From Trabulsiella odontotermitis (GTDB lineage: Bacteria; Pseudomonadota; Gammaproteobacteria; Enterobacterales; Enterobacteriaceae), in assembly GCF_030053895.1 (NCBI RefSeq), contig NZ_CP125781.1, forward strand, positions 4,278,001 through 4,342,000: 64,000 nucleotides of DNA. Direction: 5' to 3'. Both the position numbers and the translations under genes were made by a program. The first letter of the stretch is position 1. Every line of letters starts with the position of its first letter. Below are positions 10,372 to 19,856 of the stretch, piece by piece. Under the pieces are notes generated by a model, which saw nothing but the letters and a program-made list of their open reading frames with translations, had not been told where the DNA came from and did not search any database.

Positions 10372-10728
10372 CTATTCGCCGAGAATGCTTTTCCGGGTCT
10401 CTTCCGGGATCAGCGTCAGCGCCTGTTCCCACGAGGCATCGACCAGATAGTAAATTTGCGAATCCGGCAGCGTGCCGTCGAGATAAACCGTGCTCCAGTG
10501 CGCTTTATTGAGATGTTTGCTGGGCCGCACATCGCTGTGCTGCTGGCGCAGCAGTTCGGCAAGCTCCGGGCTGGTTTTTAATGATGTCGCCGGGCGCCCC
10601 TCAACTTCCTTCACCATGGCAAACAACACGTCGGCTACCTTGATCTGCGTGGCCTTCCAGTCACTGTGAACGCTCTGCTCCGCGCCGGGTTTCTTCATGC
10701 AATACTGTAAAAGCTCCGAAATGGTCAT
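10372..10728 (-). CDS. yjbR: YjbR, MmcQ/YjbR-family DNA-binding-like protein
   Basis: YjbR belongs to the MmcQ/YjbR family (CyaY-like double-wing fold, DUF419); its role is unknown. The 118-residue product matches E. coli in length and shows TISELLQYCMKKPG, DWKATQIKVADVLFAM, LRQQHSDVRPSKHLNKAHW and YYLVDASW. The start at 10728 has GGAGAA upstream; eleven further in-frame codons are not supported. In E. coli yjbR follows yjbQ; here yjbQ is not between yjbR and aphA. Confidence 0.93.
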   Translation of the reverse strand: MTISELLQYCMKKPGAEQSVHSDWKATQIKVADVLFAMVKEVEGRPATSLKTSPELAELLRQQHSDVRPSKHLNKAHWSTVYLDGTLPDSQIYYLVDASWEQALTLIPEETRKSILGE

Positions 10729-10828
10729 TTCTGTTCTCCGTGCCCACTCAGGCGGTTCCAATGTATAGAGGATCTGTTTAAGTGTGCAGCAAGATGACGA
10801 AAGGTGAAACTTTCACCGCCCAACCAGA

Positions 10829-10854
10829 GCAAAAAAAAAGCAACCCGAAGGTTG
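10829..10854 (-). terminator. aphA terminator
   Basis: On the minus strand GCAACC-TTCG-GGTTGC is followed by a run of about ten T. It lies about 43 nt beyond the aphA stop. Confidence 0.9.
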
Positions 10855-10896
10855 CCGTTACGAAAAAGGGCTGAATAATCTGTTTTTGCCGAAGCG

Positions 10897-11610
10897 TCAG
10901 TATTCCGAATTGACGATCACCTCTTCGCCAAATTTTCCGGCCATCGGTAATGGTTGGTACGTCGAGTTTGATGCCCGCAACACGCGGATCCCCCGCACGC
11001 CCACCTCTCGCGCGGCGGCGATGTCATTATCCGAATCGCCGTAGAACATGCGGATATTCTTTTTCTGCAACCAGACCGTTTTGGCATTTTGTCCCGGCTT
11101 ATCGCCGGCAAAAATGACCGGATTCATATTCGCCGCAGGAATAAGGAAATCGTCCTGCAGTGTTTTTGAAACGGTTTCCGTGCGGGTCTGGCTGCGGCCC
11201 GTAACGAAATAGATGCTGTCGCCGCGTTTGATGTGCATGGTGGTCAGCGTCCGCGCGACCTCTTTCGGAATGCTGAACTCATCCCAGCCGTTATTCATCT
11301 TTTGCCAGAATGCCGGGTTCTTCAGGTACGCCTCACTGCCGGGCGAGTAAATTTTTTGTCCTCGCCAGAAACCCGGGCTGGAAAACAGCACGGTGTCATC
11401 AATATCAAAACCGACCGCCATCGGCGGGCGTCCTAACAGGCTGTTTTCAATTTGTGCCACGGAAACCCAGTGGACAGGTGCCTGTTCAGCGAGGCGAGCA
11501 ACATTGGTGCCGGGATAGACGGGAGAAGGTGATGAAGCGCGGGCAACAACCGGGTTGTTGAGCGTGAATAGCAGACAGACGGCGCTTAACGCCATGGTGA
11601 TCTTACGCAT
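10897..11610 (-). CDS. aphA: AphA, periplasmic class B acid phosphatase
   Basis: AphA is a magnesium-dependent periplasmic nucleotidase and phosphotransferase of the HAD superfamily. The 237-residue product has a signal peptide ([19 protein letters not shown]…VARA), the nucleophile motif [15 protein letters not shown], motif [12 protein letters not shown] and the acidic motif [10 protein letters not shown]. The length equals E. coli AphA. The start at 11610 is preceded by AGGGAATAAT; an 18-codon upstream extension would spoil the signal peptide. Confidence 0.97.
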   Translation of the reverse strand: MRKITMALSAVCLLFTLNNPVVARASSPSPVYPGTNVARLAEQAPVHWVSVAQIENSLLGRPPMAVGFDIDDTVLFSSPGFWRGQKIYSPGSEAYLKNPAFWQKMNNGWDEFSIPKEVARTLTTMHIKRGDSIYFVTGRSQTRTETVSKTLQDDFLIPAANMNPVIFAGDKPGQNAKTVWLQKKNIRMFYGDSDNDIAAAREVGVRGIRVLRASNSTYQPLPMAGKFGEEVIVNSEY

Positions 11611-11768
11611 ATTATTCCCTGACTGTGCTAAAAATTTTTTTTGGGATTTTATATTTTTGATCAAGATGTCGATCTGACCTTACTCTTGACGGGGTTTTGA
11701 CGGAAGGGGAAAAGTCGGAGAAAAGGGGGGTGATCACACTCATCACCCCGCTTTAAGAAAAATTGCAA

Positions 11769-11780
11769 GTAAGTACTTAC
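11769..11780. repeat. Palindrome GTAAGTACTTAC, copy 1 of 3
   Basis: A perfect 12-bp palindrome contains the tyrB stop codon. The same GTAAGYRCTTAC pattern recurs at 12527 and 13154 and I noticed no further copies. Function unknown. Confidence 0.6.
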
Positions 11781-12970
11781 ATTACTGCGCAGAATGCCTC
11801 TGCAACGCGGTGAACGTTACGCGAGTTGAGGCCCGCAACGCACATGCGACCGCTGGCGATGAGGTAAACACCAAACTCGTCACGCAGCCTGTCCACCTGC
11901 GCTGCGCTGAGTCCGGTATAGCTGAACATGCCGCGCTGCCTGAGCAAGTAATCGAAATTACGACCCGGCATTGCCGTTTTCAACACGTTGACCAGTTCCT
12001 GACGCATTGCCAGGATGCGGGTGCGCATCGTCTCTACTTCTTCCAGCCATGACGCCTTCAGTTCCGGGTTGCCCAACACTGCGGCGACAACCTGCGCGCC
12101 AAAATTCGGCGGGCTGGAGTAGTTGCGGCGTACGGTAGCTTTCAGTTGCCCTAACACGCGCCCGGCTGTTTCTGCGTCCTCACACACCACCGATAACCCG
12201 CCGACGCGCTCGCCATAGAGCGAGAAAATCTTCGAGAAAGAGTTGCTGACCAGCAGCGGCAGGCCAGAGCTGGCAAAGGCGCGAATGGCGTACGCGTCCT
12301 CTTCCATGCCCGCGCCAAATCCCTGATAGGCGATGTCGAGGAACGGGATCAAGTCGCGGCTCTTCGCCACTTCCACCACCGCATCCCACTGGGCAGGGGT
12401 TAAATCCGCGCCCGTCGGGTTATGACAGCACGGATGCAGCAGCACGATGCTTTGCGCCGGTAGCGTGTTCAGTTTTTCCAGCAGCGCGTCGAAGCGTACG
12501 CCGTTGGTTTCTGTGTCGAACCACGGGTAAGTGCTTACTTCGAAGCCAGCGCCTTCAAAAATCGCCACGTGGTTTTCCCACGTCGGGTCGCTGACCCACA
12601 CGCCGGAATCGGGGAAGTAACGTTTCAGGAAATCCGCGCCAATTTTCAGCGCGCCGGAGCCACCCAGGGTCTGGATTGTCGCGACACGTTTTTGCGTCAG
12701 CACCGGGTGCTCCGCGCCAAAAAGCAGTGGCGCAATGCTGTTGCGGTAGGTATTCAGACCTTCCATCGGCAGATAAACCGACGCGCCGTGCGGCTGCGCG
12801 TTGAGCTGTGCCTCTGCGCTTGCCACGGCCTGTAGCTGCGGGATAATCCCGTCTTCGTTGTAATACAGACCGATGCTGAGATTCACTTTGTCACTGCGCG
12901 GATCTTCTTTAAAACGCTCCATTAAGGAGAGGATGGGGTCGCCAGCGTAGGCGTTAACTTTCTGAAACAC
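11777..12970 (-). CDS. tyrB: TyrB, aromatic-amino-acid aminotransferase
   Basis: TyrB transaminates phenylpyruvate, 4-hydroxyphenylpyruvate and 2-ketoisocaproate, giving Phe, Tyr and Leu; PLP-dependent fold type I. The PLP lysine is in [43 protein letters not shown] and the C-terminal [10 protein letters not shown], with the substrate-carboxylate Arg, are present. The start is a GTG at 12970 ([11 protein letters not shown] follows) with GGAGAA 7 nt upstream. This gives 397 residues, exactly the E. coli length. An upstream ATG would add 14 codons with no homology. Confidence 0.97.
   Translation of the reverse strand: MFQKVNAYAGDPILSLMERFKEDPRSDKVNLSIGLYYNEDGIIPQLQAVASAEAQLNAQPHGASVYLPMEGLNTYRNSIAPLLFGAEHPVLTQKRVATIQTLGGSGALKIGADFLKRYFPDSGVWVSDPTWENHVAIFEGAGFEVSTYPWFDTETNGVRFDALLEKLNTLPAQSIVLLHPCCHNPTGADLTPAQWDAVVEVAKSRDLIPFLDIAYQGFGAGMEEDAYAIRAFASSGLPLLVSNSFSKIFSLYGERVGGLSVVCEDAETAGRVLGQLKATVRRNYSSPPNFGAQVVAAVLGNPELKASWLEEVETMRTRILAMRQELVNVLKTAMPGRNFDYLLRQRGMFSYTGLSAAQVDRLRDEFGVYLIASGRMCVAGLNSRNVHRVAEAFCAVM
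12527..12538. repeat. Palindrome GTAAGTGCTTAC, copy 2 of 3
   Basis: It lies inside tyrB, where the minus strand encodes Val-Ser-Thr-Tyr with codons GTA AGC ACT TAC. It differs from copy 1 only at the central YR positions. Confidence 0.6.
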
Positions 12971-13050
12971 GCGATGCTTCTCCGGATTGTAGACGGGCAG
13001 GAATAACAACAATAAACCGGAAGTCAGAGAAGATCGAGGGGATGCGGGAG

Positions 13051-13086
13051 AAAACGGGAGCGGCCTGAATGCCGCTCCCGGTTTTT
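13051..13086. terminator. Terminator after alr
   Basis: CGGGAGCGGC (13055-13064) pairs with GCCGCTCCCG (13071-13080), a 10-bp GC-rich stem. T-runs of four to five lie on both strands. For alr (minus strand) the U-run is short. Confidence 0.75.
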
Positions 13087-13102
13087 CGTGTTGCGCAAGC
13101 GT

Positions 13103-14182
13103 TTAGTCTTCGTACTGCATCGCGACCCGGGAAGTCAGACGCGTAATAAGTTCGTAAGCACTTACTTTTGTGATTTCAGCGATGCGCTCAACGGGTAACC
13201 CGGCGCCCCACATTACCACTGGATCGCCGGCTTTATCCTGTGCCTGCGGGCCTAAATCGACACAAATCATGTCCATCGCCACGCGCCCGACAATCGGCAC
13301 TTCGCGGCCGTTCACCAGCACTGGCGTGCCCGACGGTGCCGCGCGAGGGTAACCGTCGCCGTAGCCCATCGCCACCACGCCAAGACGCGTATCGCGATCA
13401 CTTATCCAGGTACCGCCGTAGCCCACGGGCTCGCCCGCTTTATGTTCGCGCACCGCAATCAGGCTGGAAGTCAGCGACATCACCGGCTGGAAGCCAAAAT
13501 CCGGCCCCCACGGTTTTTGGTCCAACGGGGAAACGCCATACAGAATGATGCCAGGGCGCACCCAGTCAAAATGCGATTGCGGCCACAGCAAAATTCCGCC
13601 GGAAGCGGCAATGGAACGCTGCCCCGGTTTCCCTTCGGTGAAGGTGGTGAAAATATCCAGTTGCAGTTCTGTCGCGCCGCACTCGGGCTCGTCGGCGCGG
13701 GCGAAATGGCTGACAATGTTGACCGGCTGGCGAACGTTTTTGCACTGGCAAAGACGCTGGTAAAACCCGTCAGCCTGCTCCGGGCGGATCCCCAGGCGAT
13801 GCATGCCGGTATCCAGTTTCATCCATACGGTGACCGGCTCAGGCAAATCAGCCTGCTCCAGTGCCTCCAGCTGTTCCTGGTTATGCACCGCCGTGTGCAG
13901 GTGCTGCTGAGAAATCACCGGCAGATCGCTGGCATTGAAAAACCCTTCCAGCAACAGAATCGGCTGAGTGATGCCCCCTTCCCGCAGTCGTAGCGCCTCT
14001 TCAAGGCGAGCGACGCCGAAAGCATCCGCATCAGTGAGCGTTCGCGCGGTCTCCAGAAGACCATGTCCGTAGGCGTTCGCTTTCACGACTGCAACCAGTT
14101 TGCTGGCGGGCGCCAGTTCACGCAGACGTTGCAGGTTGTGTCGCAGAGCGCGGCGGTTAATTACTACAGTTGCCGCTTGCAT
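13103..14182 (-). CDS. alr: Alanine racemase, biosynthetic
   Basis: Alr interconverts L- and D-alanine for peptidoglycan. It is a PLP enzyme of 359 residues, as in E. coli. Lys34 in [10 protein letters not shown] binds PLP; the catalytic Tyr of the other face is in VGYGGTW; MDTGMHR-type LDTGMHRLG and [11 protein letters not shown] are present. The gene follows dnaB on the same strand, 16 bp downstream of its stop, so they may be cotranscribed. Confidence 0.98.
   Translation of the reverse strand: MQAATVVINRRALRHNLQRLRELAPASKLVAVVKANAYGHGLLETARTLTDADAFGVARLEEALRLREGGITQPILLLEGFFNASDLPVISQQHLHTAVHNQEQLEALEQADLPEPVTVWMKLDTGMHRLGIRPEQADGFYQRLCQCKNVRQPVNIVSHFARADEPECGATELQLDIFTTFTEGKPGQRSIAASGGILLWPQSHFDWVRPGIILYGVSPLDQKPWGPDFGFQPVMSLTSSLIAVREHKAGEPVGYGGTWISDRDTRLGVVAMGYGDGYPRAAPSGTPVLVNGREVPIVGRVAMDMICVDLGPQAQDKAGDPVVMWGAGLPVERIAEITKVSAYELITRLTSRVAMQYED
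13154..13165. repeat. Palindrome GTAAGCACTTAC, copy 3 of 3
   Basis: It lies inside the alr 3' end, where the minus strand encodes Val-Ser-Ala-Tyr with GTA AGT GCT TAC. It reads the same as copy 2 on the opposite strand. Confidence 0.6.
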
Positions 14183-14198
14183 TTGAATTCCTTAGAAA

Positions 14199-15614
14199 TT
14201 ACTCATCATCATACTGGGGACCGGCATAGTTATCGAAACGTGACCACTGACCGTTAAAGGTGAGACGTACGGTGCCAATAGGGCCGTTACGCTGCTTACC
14301 AATAATAATTTCTGCGATGCCCTTCAGGTCGCTGTTCTCGTGATACACCTCATCACGGTAGATGAACATGATCAGGTCAGCATCCTGTTCGATGGAGCCG
14401 GATTCACGCAGGTCGGAGTTGACCGGGCGTTTATCGGCGCGTTGTTCCAGCGAGCGGTTAAGCTGCGACAGCGCCACTACCGGCACTTGCAATTCTTTTG
14501 CCAGCGCTTTCAGCGAGCGCGAGATCTCCGCGATTTCCAGCGTACGGTTGTCGGATAATGACGGCACGCGCATCAGTTGCAGGTAGTCGATCATAATAAG
14601 ACCGAGTCCACCGTGCTCGCGGGCGATACGCCGGGAACGGGAACGCACTTCCGTGGGCGTCAGGCCGGAAGAGTCATCGATATAAATGTTTCGTTTTTCC
14701 AGCAGAATGCCCATGGTGCCGGAGATGCGCGCCCAGTCTTCATCATCCAGTTGCCCGGTACGAATGCGGGTTTGATCGACGCGGGAAAGCGATGCCAGAG
14801 AACGCATCATGATCTGTTCTGAGGGCATTTCAAGACTGAAAATCAGGACGGGTTTATCCTGCAACATCGCTGCGTTTTCGACGAGGTTCATCGCAAATGT
14901 CGTTTTACCCATCGACGGACGCGCTGCCACGATGATCAGATCCGACGGCTGCAAACCAGCGGTTTTCTTGTTCAGATCATCATAGCCGGTATTGACGCCC
15001 GTTACGCCGTCGTGCGGCTGCTGGAACAGTTTCTCGATACGCGCGACGGTCGCATCAAGCACATCAGCGATGTTTTTCGGCCCTTCGTCCTTATTGGCGC
15101 GGCTTTCGGCAATTTTGAAAACACGGGATTCGGCGAGGTCGAGCAGATCTTCGCTGGTACGGCCCTGCGGATCAAAACCCGCTTCGGCAATCTCGTTGGC
15201 AACGGAGATCATTTCACGAACAACGGCGCGTTCGCGCACGATGTCGGCATAAGCGCTGATATTCGCGGCGCTGGGCGTGTTTTTCGATAATTCGGCCAGA
15301 TAGGCGAAGCCGCCGACACTGTCGAGCTGCCCCTGTCGCTCAAGCGATTCCGCGAGCGTGATCAGATCGATAGGACTGCCGGTCTCCTGCAGGCGCGCCA
15401 TTTCGGTAAAAATGTGGCGATGTGGACGGGTATAGAAATCATCCGACACGACGCGCTCGGCGACATCGTCCCAGCGTTCGTTGTCCAGCATCAAACCGCC
15501 CAACACCGACTGTTCCGCTTCAATCGAGTGCGGCGGCACTTTCAAACCGGCCACCTGCAGATCGCGGTCGCGGGGTTCAGTCTGTTGTTTGTTGAAGGGT
15601 TTATTTCCTGCCAT
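14199..15614 (-). CDS. dnaB: DnaB replicative helicase
   Basis: DnaB is the hexameric 5'-3' helicase that drives the replication fork and is loaded by DnaC. The 471-residue product has an N-terminal primase-interacting domain (about 25-170), a linker, and a RecA-like ATPase. Walker A is ARPSMGKTTFA (about 230-238), Walker B is LGLIMIDYLQLM, and the arginine-finger and H4 segment is SDLRESGSIEQDADLI. Length equals E. coli. No intein is present. Divergent from qorA. Confidence 0.99.
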   Translation of the reverse strand: MAGNKPFNKQQTEPRDRDLQVAGLKVPPHSIEAEQSVLGGLMLDNERWDDVAERVVSDDFYTRPHRHIFTEMARLQETGSPIDLITLAESLERQGQLDSVGGFAYLAELSKNTPSAANISAYADIVRERAVVREMISVANEIAEAGFDPQGRTSEDLLDLAESRVFKIAESRANKDEGPKNIADVLDATVARIEKLFQQPHDGVTGVNTGYDDLNKKTAGLQPSDLIIVAARPSMGKTTFAMNLVENAAMLQDKPVLIFSLEMPSEQIMMRSLASLSRVDQTRIRTGQLDDEDWARISGTMGILLEKRNIYIDDSSGLTPTEVRSRSRRIAREHGGLGLIMIDYLQLMRVPSLSDNRTLEIAEISRSLKALAKELQVPVVALSQLNRSLEQRADKRPVNSDLRESGSIEQDADLIMFIYRDEVYHENSDLKGIAEIIIGKQRNGPIGTVRLTFNGQWSRFDNYAGPQYDDE

Positions 15615-15677
15615 AGTGAATGGAGTTACCGAGCCTGATATTGGGTCGTAAGATTATCACAGAGTTCAGGAGGAAGC

Positions 15678-16661
15678 ATGGCAACACGAATCGAATTTCA
15701 CAAGCATGGGGGTCCTGAGGTACTGAAAGCGGTCGAATTTACCCCTGCAGACCCCGCCGATGACGAGATCCAGGTGGAAAACAAGGCCATCGGCATTAAC
15801 TATATCGACACCTATATTCGTGCAGGACTTTACCCGCCGCCATCTCTGCCAAGTGGCATCGGCACCGAGGCCGCCGGTATCGTCAGCAAAGTGGGCCGTA
15901 ATGTGACGCATATTAAAGCGGGCGATCGTGTGGTGTATGCGCAGTCCGCGCTGGGTGCGTACAGTTCAGTGCACAACGTGCCCGCCGCAAAAGCCGCGAT
16001 CCTGCCGTCGGCCATCTCCTTTGAGCAGGCTGCCGCCTCGTTCCTTAAAGGTCTTACCGTCTTTTATCTGCTGCGCAAAACCTATGAAATCAAACCGGAT
16101 GAACAGTTCCTGTTTCACGCAGCCGCCGGTGGCGTGGGGTTGATTGCCTGCCAGTGGGCTAAAGCGCTCGGCGCAAAGCTGATTGGCACCGTTGGCAACG
16201 CGCAGAAAGCGCAGCGGGCGAAACAGGCGGGCGCCTGGCAGATCATTAACTATCGGGAAGAGAGCGTCGTTGAACGGCTGAAGGAGATCACCGACGGCAA
16301 AAAAGTGCGCGTGGTGTATGACTCCGTGGGGAAAGATACCTGGGAAGCGTCGCTGGATTGCCTGCAACGCCGTGGACTGATGGTCAGTTTCGGTAACTCA
16401 TCAGGCGCGGTAACCGGCGTTAACCTCGGCATTCTGAATCAGAAAGGATCATTGTACGTCACACGTCCGTCTCTGCAGGGCTACATCACCACTCGCGAAG
16501 AGCTGGAGGAAGCGAGTAACGAGCTGTTTTCGTTGATTGCCAGCGGCGTGATTAAGGTTGATGTTGCGGATAACCAGAAGTACGCCCTGCACGACGCGCA
16601 GAAAGCGCATGAGGTGCTGGAAAGCCGCGCAACGCAAGGCTCCAGCCTGTTGATTCCATAA
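15678..16661 (+). CDS. qorA: QorA, NADPH-dependent quinone reductase
   Basis: QorA is a zinc-free medium-chain dehydrogenase/reductase acting on quinones (zeta-crystallin type). The 327 residues include an N-terminal GroES-like domain (GINYIDTYIRAGLYP, GTEAAGIVSKVG) and a Rossmann domain with AAAGGVGLIACQWAKALGA at about 147. The zinc ligands of classical alcohol dehydrogenases are missing, as expected. AGGAGG lies just upstream of ATG 15678, an unusually strong Shine-Dalgarno. Confidence 0.97.
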   Translation: MATRIEFHKHGGPEVLKAVEFTPADPADDEIQVENKAIGINYIDTYIRAGLYPPPSLPSGIGTEAAGIVSKVGRNVTHIKAGDRVVYAQSALGAYSSVHNVPAAKAAILPSAISFEQAAASFLKGLTVFYLLRKTYEIKPDEQFLFHAAAGGVGLIACQWAKALGAKLIGTVGNAQKAQRAKQAGAWQIINYREESVVERLKEITDGKKVRVVYDSVGKDTWEASLDCLQRRGLMVSFGNSSGAVTGVNLGILNQKGSLYVTRPSLQGYITTREELEEASNELFSLIASGVIKVDVADNQKYALHDAQKAHEVLESRATQGSSLLIP

Positions 16662-16668
16662 AAAATTT

Positions 16669-16703
16669 GGGCTTCCACCGTGGTGGAAGCCCTTTCTTTT
16701 TTT
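16669..16703 (+). terminator. qorA terminator
   Basis: GGGCTTCCAC (16669-16678) pairs with GTGGAAGCCC (16683-16692) around CGTG, followed by TTTCTTTTTTT. Confidence 0.95.
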
Positions 16704-16826
16704 GTTCGGCTGTCTGTAGGGTACAGCGCGATGAATTCGTTACTGCGGGATAGTGACAGATTTATTTCGCAAAACCTAAGTACTTTTATGCAAAACTTCT
16801 CAGGTTGTGATCCCCTGCACAATCAA

Positions 16827-17069
16827 TCAGTAACGCCAGCGGTCACTACGGCGATACTGCGGAATTTTCGGCTCCTTGATAAGCCGGATCACCCACACCA
16901 CCGCCACCGCCAGCAGCAGCCAGGGCAACAGTTTCAGCATCATCGCGAGCAGACCGCCAACGAACATCAGCGCCGTCGCCACGACGATAGCGGCCAGGAT
17001 CCCCAATAATGACACGCCCGTCATCAGCAACATGACGAAAAATCCAATCACAAATAACAGTTCCAGCAT
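16827..17069 (-). CDS. pspG: PspG, phage-shock membrane protein
   Basis: PspG is a small inner-membrane effector of the phage-shock response to envelope stress. The 80-residue product starts MLELLFVIGFFVML and has two or three hydrophobic segments (about 3-22, 24-45, 48-64), ending in a basic tail YRRSDRWRY, as in E. coli. A sigma-54 promoter lies upstream, consistent with PspF control. Confidence 0.96.
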   Translation of the reverse strand: MLELLFVIGFFVMLLMTGVSLLGILAAIVVATALMFVGGLLAMMLKLLPWLLLAVAVVWVIRLIKEPKIPQYRRSDRWRY

Positions 17070-17114
17070 GATGCTCTTCTCCCCAAAGAATTGTTGTTAC
17101 TCTGCCGGGAGTAT

Positions 17115-17130
17115 TACAAGAAGCGTGCCA
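17115..17130 (-). promoter_or_regulatory. Sigma-54 promoter of pspG
   Basis: On the minus strand TGGCACGCTTCTTGTA has GG at -24 and GT at -12 with exactly 10 bp between; the consensus has GC at -12. It sits about 45 nt upstream of the pspG start. PspF sites would be expected at higher coordinates, in the dusA-pspG gap. Confidence 0.85.
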
Positions 17131-17213
17131 GAAGTTAACTCATTGAACAGAAAGCAAAACGCCCTGAATATCGTTTCATGGCGTGGTGAATTTGACGAAA
17201 TAATAGTGAAAAA

Positions 17214-18212
17214 TTAACGCTTATTCGCCACTAGCTGTAGCGCCTGCTCAAGGACGTTAATATCGGCCCCGGCTTTGTGGGCGTTTTCGCTGAGGTAACG
17301 ACGCCACTGGCGCGCACCGGGAATGCCCTGGAACAGGCCGAGCATATGGCGGGTGATGTGTCCCAGATATGTGCCGTTGCTGAGCTCGCGCTCAATGTAA
17401 GGATACATCGCCCGCACCACGGCCACCGGGTCGGCATCTGCCACGTCCGCTGCGAAAATCGCACGATCGACCGAGGCGAGAATGCCAGGATTCTGATATG
17501 CCTCGCGACCTACCATCACGCCGTCCATGTGTTGCAGGTGCGCTTTCGCCTCTTCCAGCGTCTTAATACCGCCATTGATCGACATCGTCAGTTGCGGGAA
17601 ATCACACTTGAGCTGCCAGACGCGCGGGTAATCCAGCGGGGGGATTTCACGGTTCTCTTTCGGGCTCAGACCGGAAAGCCAGGCTTTGCGAGCATGGATG
17701 ATGAATGTATCGCACTCGCCGCGACCGGAAACGGTGCTGATGAAATCACAAAGAAATTCGTAGCTGTCCTGGTCGTCGATCCCGATACGGGTTTTAACGG
17801 TGACAGGCACCGACACTACGTCGCGCATCGCCTTCACGCAGTCGGCGACCAGTTGCGCGTTACCCATCAGGCAGGCGCCAAACATGCCGTTCTGTACGCG
17901 ATCGGACGGGCAGCCAACGTTCAGGTTGATTTCGTCATAACCACGCGCCTCCGCAAGCTTTGCGCAGTGCGCAAGCTGCGCCGGATCGCTGCCGCCGAGC
18001 TGTAACGCGACCGGATGCTCTTCATCGCTGTACGCCAGATAGTCGCCTTTACCATGAATAATCGCCCCGGTGGTAACCATCTCCGTGTACAGCAATGTGT
18101 GACGTGACAGCAGGCGCAGAAAATAACGGCAGTGCCTGTCTGTCCAGTCGAGCATTGGCGCGATGGAAAAACGGTGAGCAGGGAAAACTGATGACGAGGT
18201 CTCTTGCAGCAT
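17214..18212 (-). CDS. dusA: DusA, tRNA-dihydrouridine synthase A
   Basis: DusA reduces U20 and U20a in the tRNA D-loop using FMN and NADPH. The 332-residue protein shows a TIM-barrel with [19 protein letters not shown] near the N-terminus, [21 protein letters not shown] containing the catalytic Cys, [28 protein letters not shown] and INGGIKT, then a C-terminal helical domain. All are DusA landmarks. Confidence 0.97.
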   Translation of the reverse strand: MLQETSSSVFPAHRFSIAPMLDWTDRHCRYFLRLLSRHTLLYTEMVTTGAIIHGKGDYLAYSDEEHPVALQLGGSDPAQLAHCAKLAEARGYDEINLNVGCPSDRVQNGMFGACLMGNAQLVADCVKAMRDVVSVPVTVKTRIGIDDQDSYEFLCDFISTVSGRGECDTFIIHARKAWLSGLSPKENREIPPLDYPRVWQLKCDFPQLTMSINGGIKTLEEAKAHLQHMDGVMVGREAYQNPGILASVDRAIFAADVADADPVAVVRAMYPYIERELSNGTYLGHITRHMLGLFQGIPGARQWRRYLSENAHKAGADINVLEQALQLVANKR

Positions 18213-18266
18213 GGCGAATAATTAAGCATCCGGGTAAAAAGGGGCGCTACTATAGCATAAAGATAA

Positions 18267-18290
18267 ACCGGAGGCGTGAACCTCCGGTCA
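18267..18290 (-). terminator. Hairpin after the TraF-like gene
   Basis: ACCGGAGG (18267-18274) pairs with CCTCCGGT (18281-18288). On the minus strand the stem is followed by TTATCTTTAT, a modest U-run, about 6 nt beyond the stop codon. Confidence 0.7.
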
Positions 18291-18293
18291 GCA

Positions 18294-19541
18294 TCAGAAA
18301 GTCAGGCTCAATTGCGCCCCTGCCCCCCAGGTTTCGTCTTCGCCGTACAGGCCCATCAGATCGAGGTGAACACGGTTGAACGGCGCAAAACCGACACCGG
18401 CGGTGAATACGTTGCTGTCATTACTCTTCACATCCGCACGGTAACCGGCACGTACCGCCAGCCAGTTCAGCGGCTGAATTTCAGCGCCAACGCCGACGTA
18501 CTGCGAGTTTTCTTCGCTTTTAAAACCTTTCGTTTCGGTCAGATCGCCATCGGCGGTGAGGGTCACCAGATCGTTATGCCAGGCGATACCGGCTGTTACC
18601 AGCGGGCTGATCTGATAGGTATCCCGTACGCCGCCCACTTCTTTGGTGTCGATGTCGCGCGACATCAGGTTCTGACCGCTTAAGCCGACAGTCCAGTTTT
18701 CACCAAAATCGGCGGCCAGCCCGGCATCGACGTTAAACCCGGTGTCGTCGTTACGGTAGCGGCTGTTTTTGAGATCACCGCTGTTGTAGCTGTAAATCGA
18801 CACCGTGTAGTTATAGAGCCAGGTTTTTTGCAGCTTCGGGGTAATACCCACGGAAACCGGCACGCCGCCAATATCGAACTGCCGGGCAACGGCCACGCCA
18901 TAGTCGGAAACGATGGCTGCGCGGCCAAAACCGGTAGATTTCAGGTTATCAGGATCGACGGTTAAGGCAGTCGCAGGTACAGCTTCAATCGCCCGTAGCT
19001 GGTCGATATCGCCCTGATCAATATAAGAGCTGACCCGCGCTCGGGCGTTGGCTTTTGCCACAAACGCGACCGACAGCGTGTCGTTCGGAATACTCACCGC
19101 GATCCCTCCGGCAGCTTTAGCGCTGGCAGTTTTTCCTTTCAGCGATTCAAGCTGATCGGCAAGCGAACCCGCAGCCGACGAGACCTGACGATATCCCGGC
19201 GAGCCCGGGATAAAGAGATCAGCCAGATTCAGATTATCTAACGTGTCGCGGTAGTTATCCACGTCGTCGCTGATATCATCGATTTTGTCGCGCAGGTTGT
19301 CTTTATCGCTGATCTGCGCGCCAATCGACGGAAAAACCACCGTGACGTCATCTTCCGGTTTCGCTTTCGCCAGCAGCGCCGGGTTACTGAACACGGCGCT
19401 ACCATATTGGGACGCAGCGACTCCCGTTCCCCCCATTGCATTGTTTCGCGTTTCCGCACCAAAACCCGTTGCACTTGCCTGATTTGCCATAAGAAAAGAG
19501 AGTGCGACTGGCAACACCGAAATTTTTACGTTTTTTTTCAC
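18294..19541 (-). CDS. TraF/PorV-type outer-membrane beta-barrel protein
   Basis: The 415-residue product has a signal peptide (MKKNVKISVLPVALSFLMANQASA), then TGFGAETRNNAMGGTGVAASQ, the FadL/PorV-like start of the family that databases call conjugal transfer protein TraF (TraF_2, PF13729) although no conjugation genes are nearby. Alternating hydrophobic/polar strands run through the second half (VGISGQN-type VGLSGQNLMSR, WLAVRAGYRADV, VFTAGVGFAPF) and it ends in AQLSLTF with a terminal Phe, the outer-membrane barrel signature. A coiled segment with many Asp (DKIDDISDDVDNYRDTLDNLN) at about 85-107 may form a periplasmic or surface loop. K-12 lacks it here. The real function is unknown. Confidence 0.82.
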   Translation of the reverse strand: MKKNVKISVLPVALSFLMANQASATGFGAETRNNAMGGTGVAASQYGSAVFSNPALLAKAKPEDDVTVVFPSIGAQISDKDNLRDKIDDISDDVDNYRDTLDNLNLADLFIPGSPGYRQVSSAAGSLADQLESLKGKTASAKAAGGIAVSIPNDTLSVAFVAKANARARVSSYIDQGDIDQLRAIEAVPATALTVDPDNLKSTGFGRAAIVSDYGVAVARQFDIGGVPVSVGITPKLQKTWLYNYTVSIYSYNSGDLKNSRYRNDDTGFNVDAGLAADFGENWTVGLSGQNLMSRDIDTKEVGGVRDTYQISPLVTAGIAWHNDLVTLTADGDLTETKGFKSEENSQYVGVGAEIQPLNWLAVRAGYRADVKSNDSNVFTAGVGFAPFNRVHLDLMGLYGEDETWGAGAQLSLTF

Positions 19542-19856
19542 AATACGCTCGTTATAGGCAGATGAATGTTTATCCCTTTCCAGTTATTACCTGAAAAGGG
19601 GTGAACTATTGCTGTGAATAACGATGAAAAAAACGGGTTTCACGCGGGATTAACCACAGGGTGAGCTACTGTATTCGTTATAATCTGTGCCACCCCTCAC
19701 TATTTATAGATGAGAATATTCTTTTCTGGAAAGTTTCGGATTACTGGAAATCTCAAACGCAGAAGGATCTTCGCCGACGTTCCGTGCGGATCTCGGTGTT
19801 TCCGGTATTACATGGTAAAGTAAGGGATTAAAATCCACGCAACCAGAGGATGCTCA
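19542..19856. other. Divergent control region, TraF-like gene and zur
   Basis: 315 bp without a gene. An imperfect inverted repeat, CCCTTTCCAG (19574-19583) against CTGAAAAGGG (19591-19600), lies 33-60 bp from the TraF-like start. TATAAT at 19679-19684 could be a -10 for zur, but I see no matching -35. No LexA or Zur consensus site is evident. Confidence 0.5.

Noticed and set aside
17277..18005. 242-codon plus-strand frame opposite dusA
   Set aside because: Antisense shadow of a well-matched DusA gene.
19665..19686. CTGTATTCGTTATAATCTG as a LexA box upstream of zur
   Set aside because: It lacks the CAG at the required 10-bp spacing.
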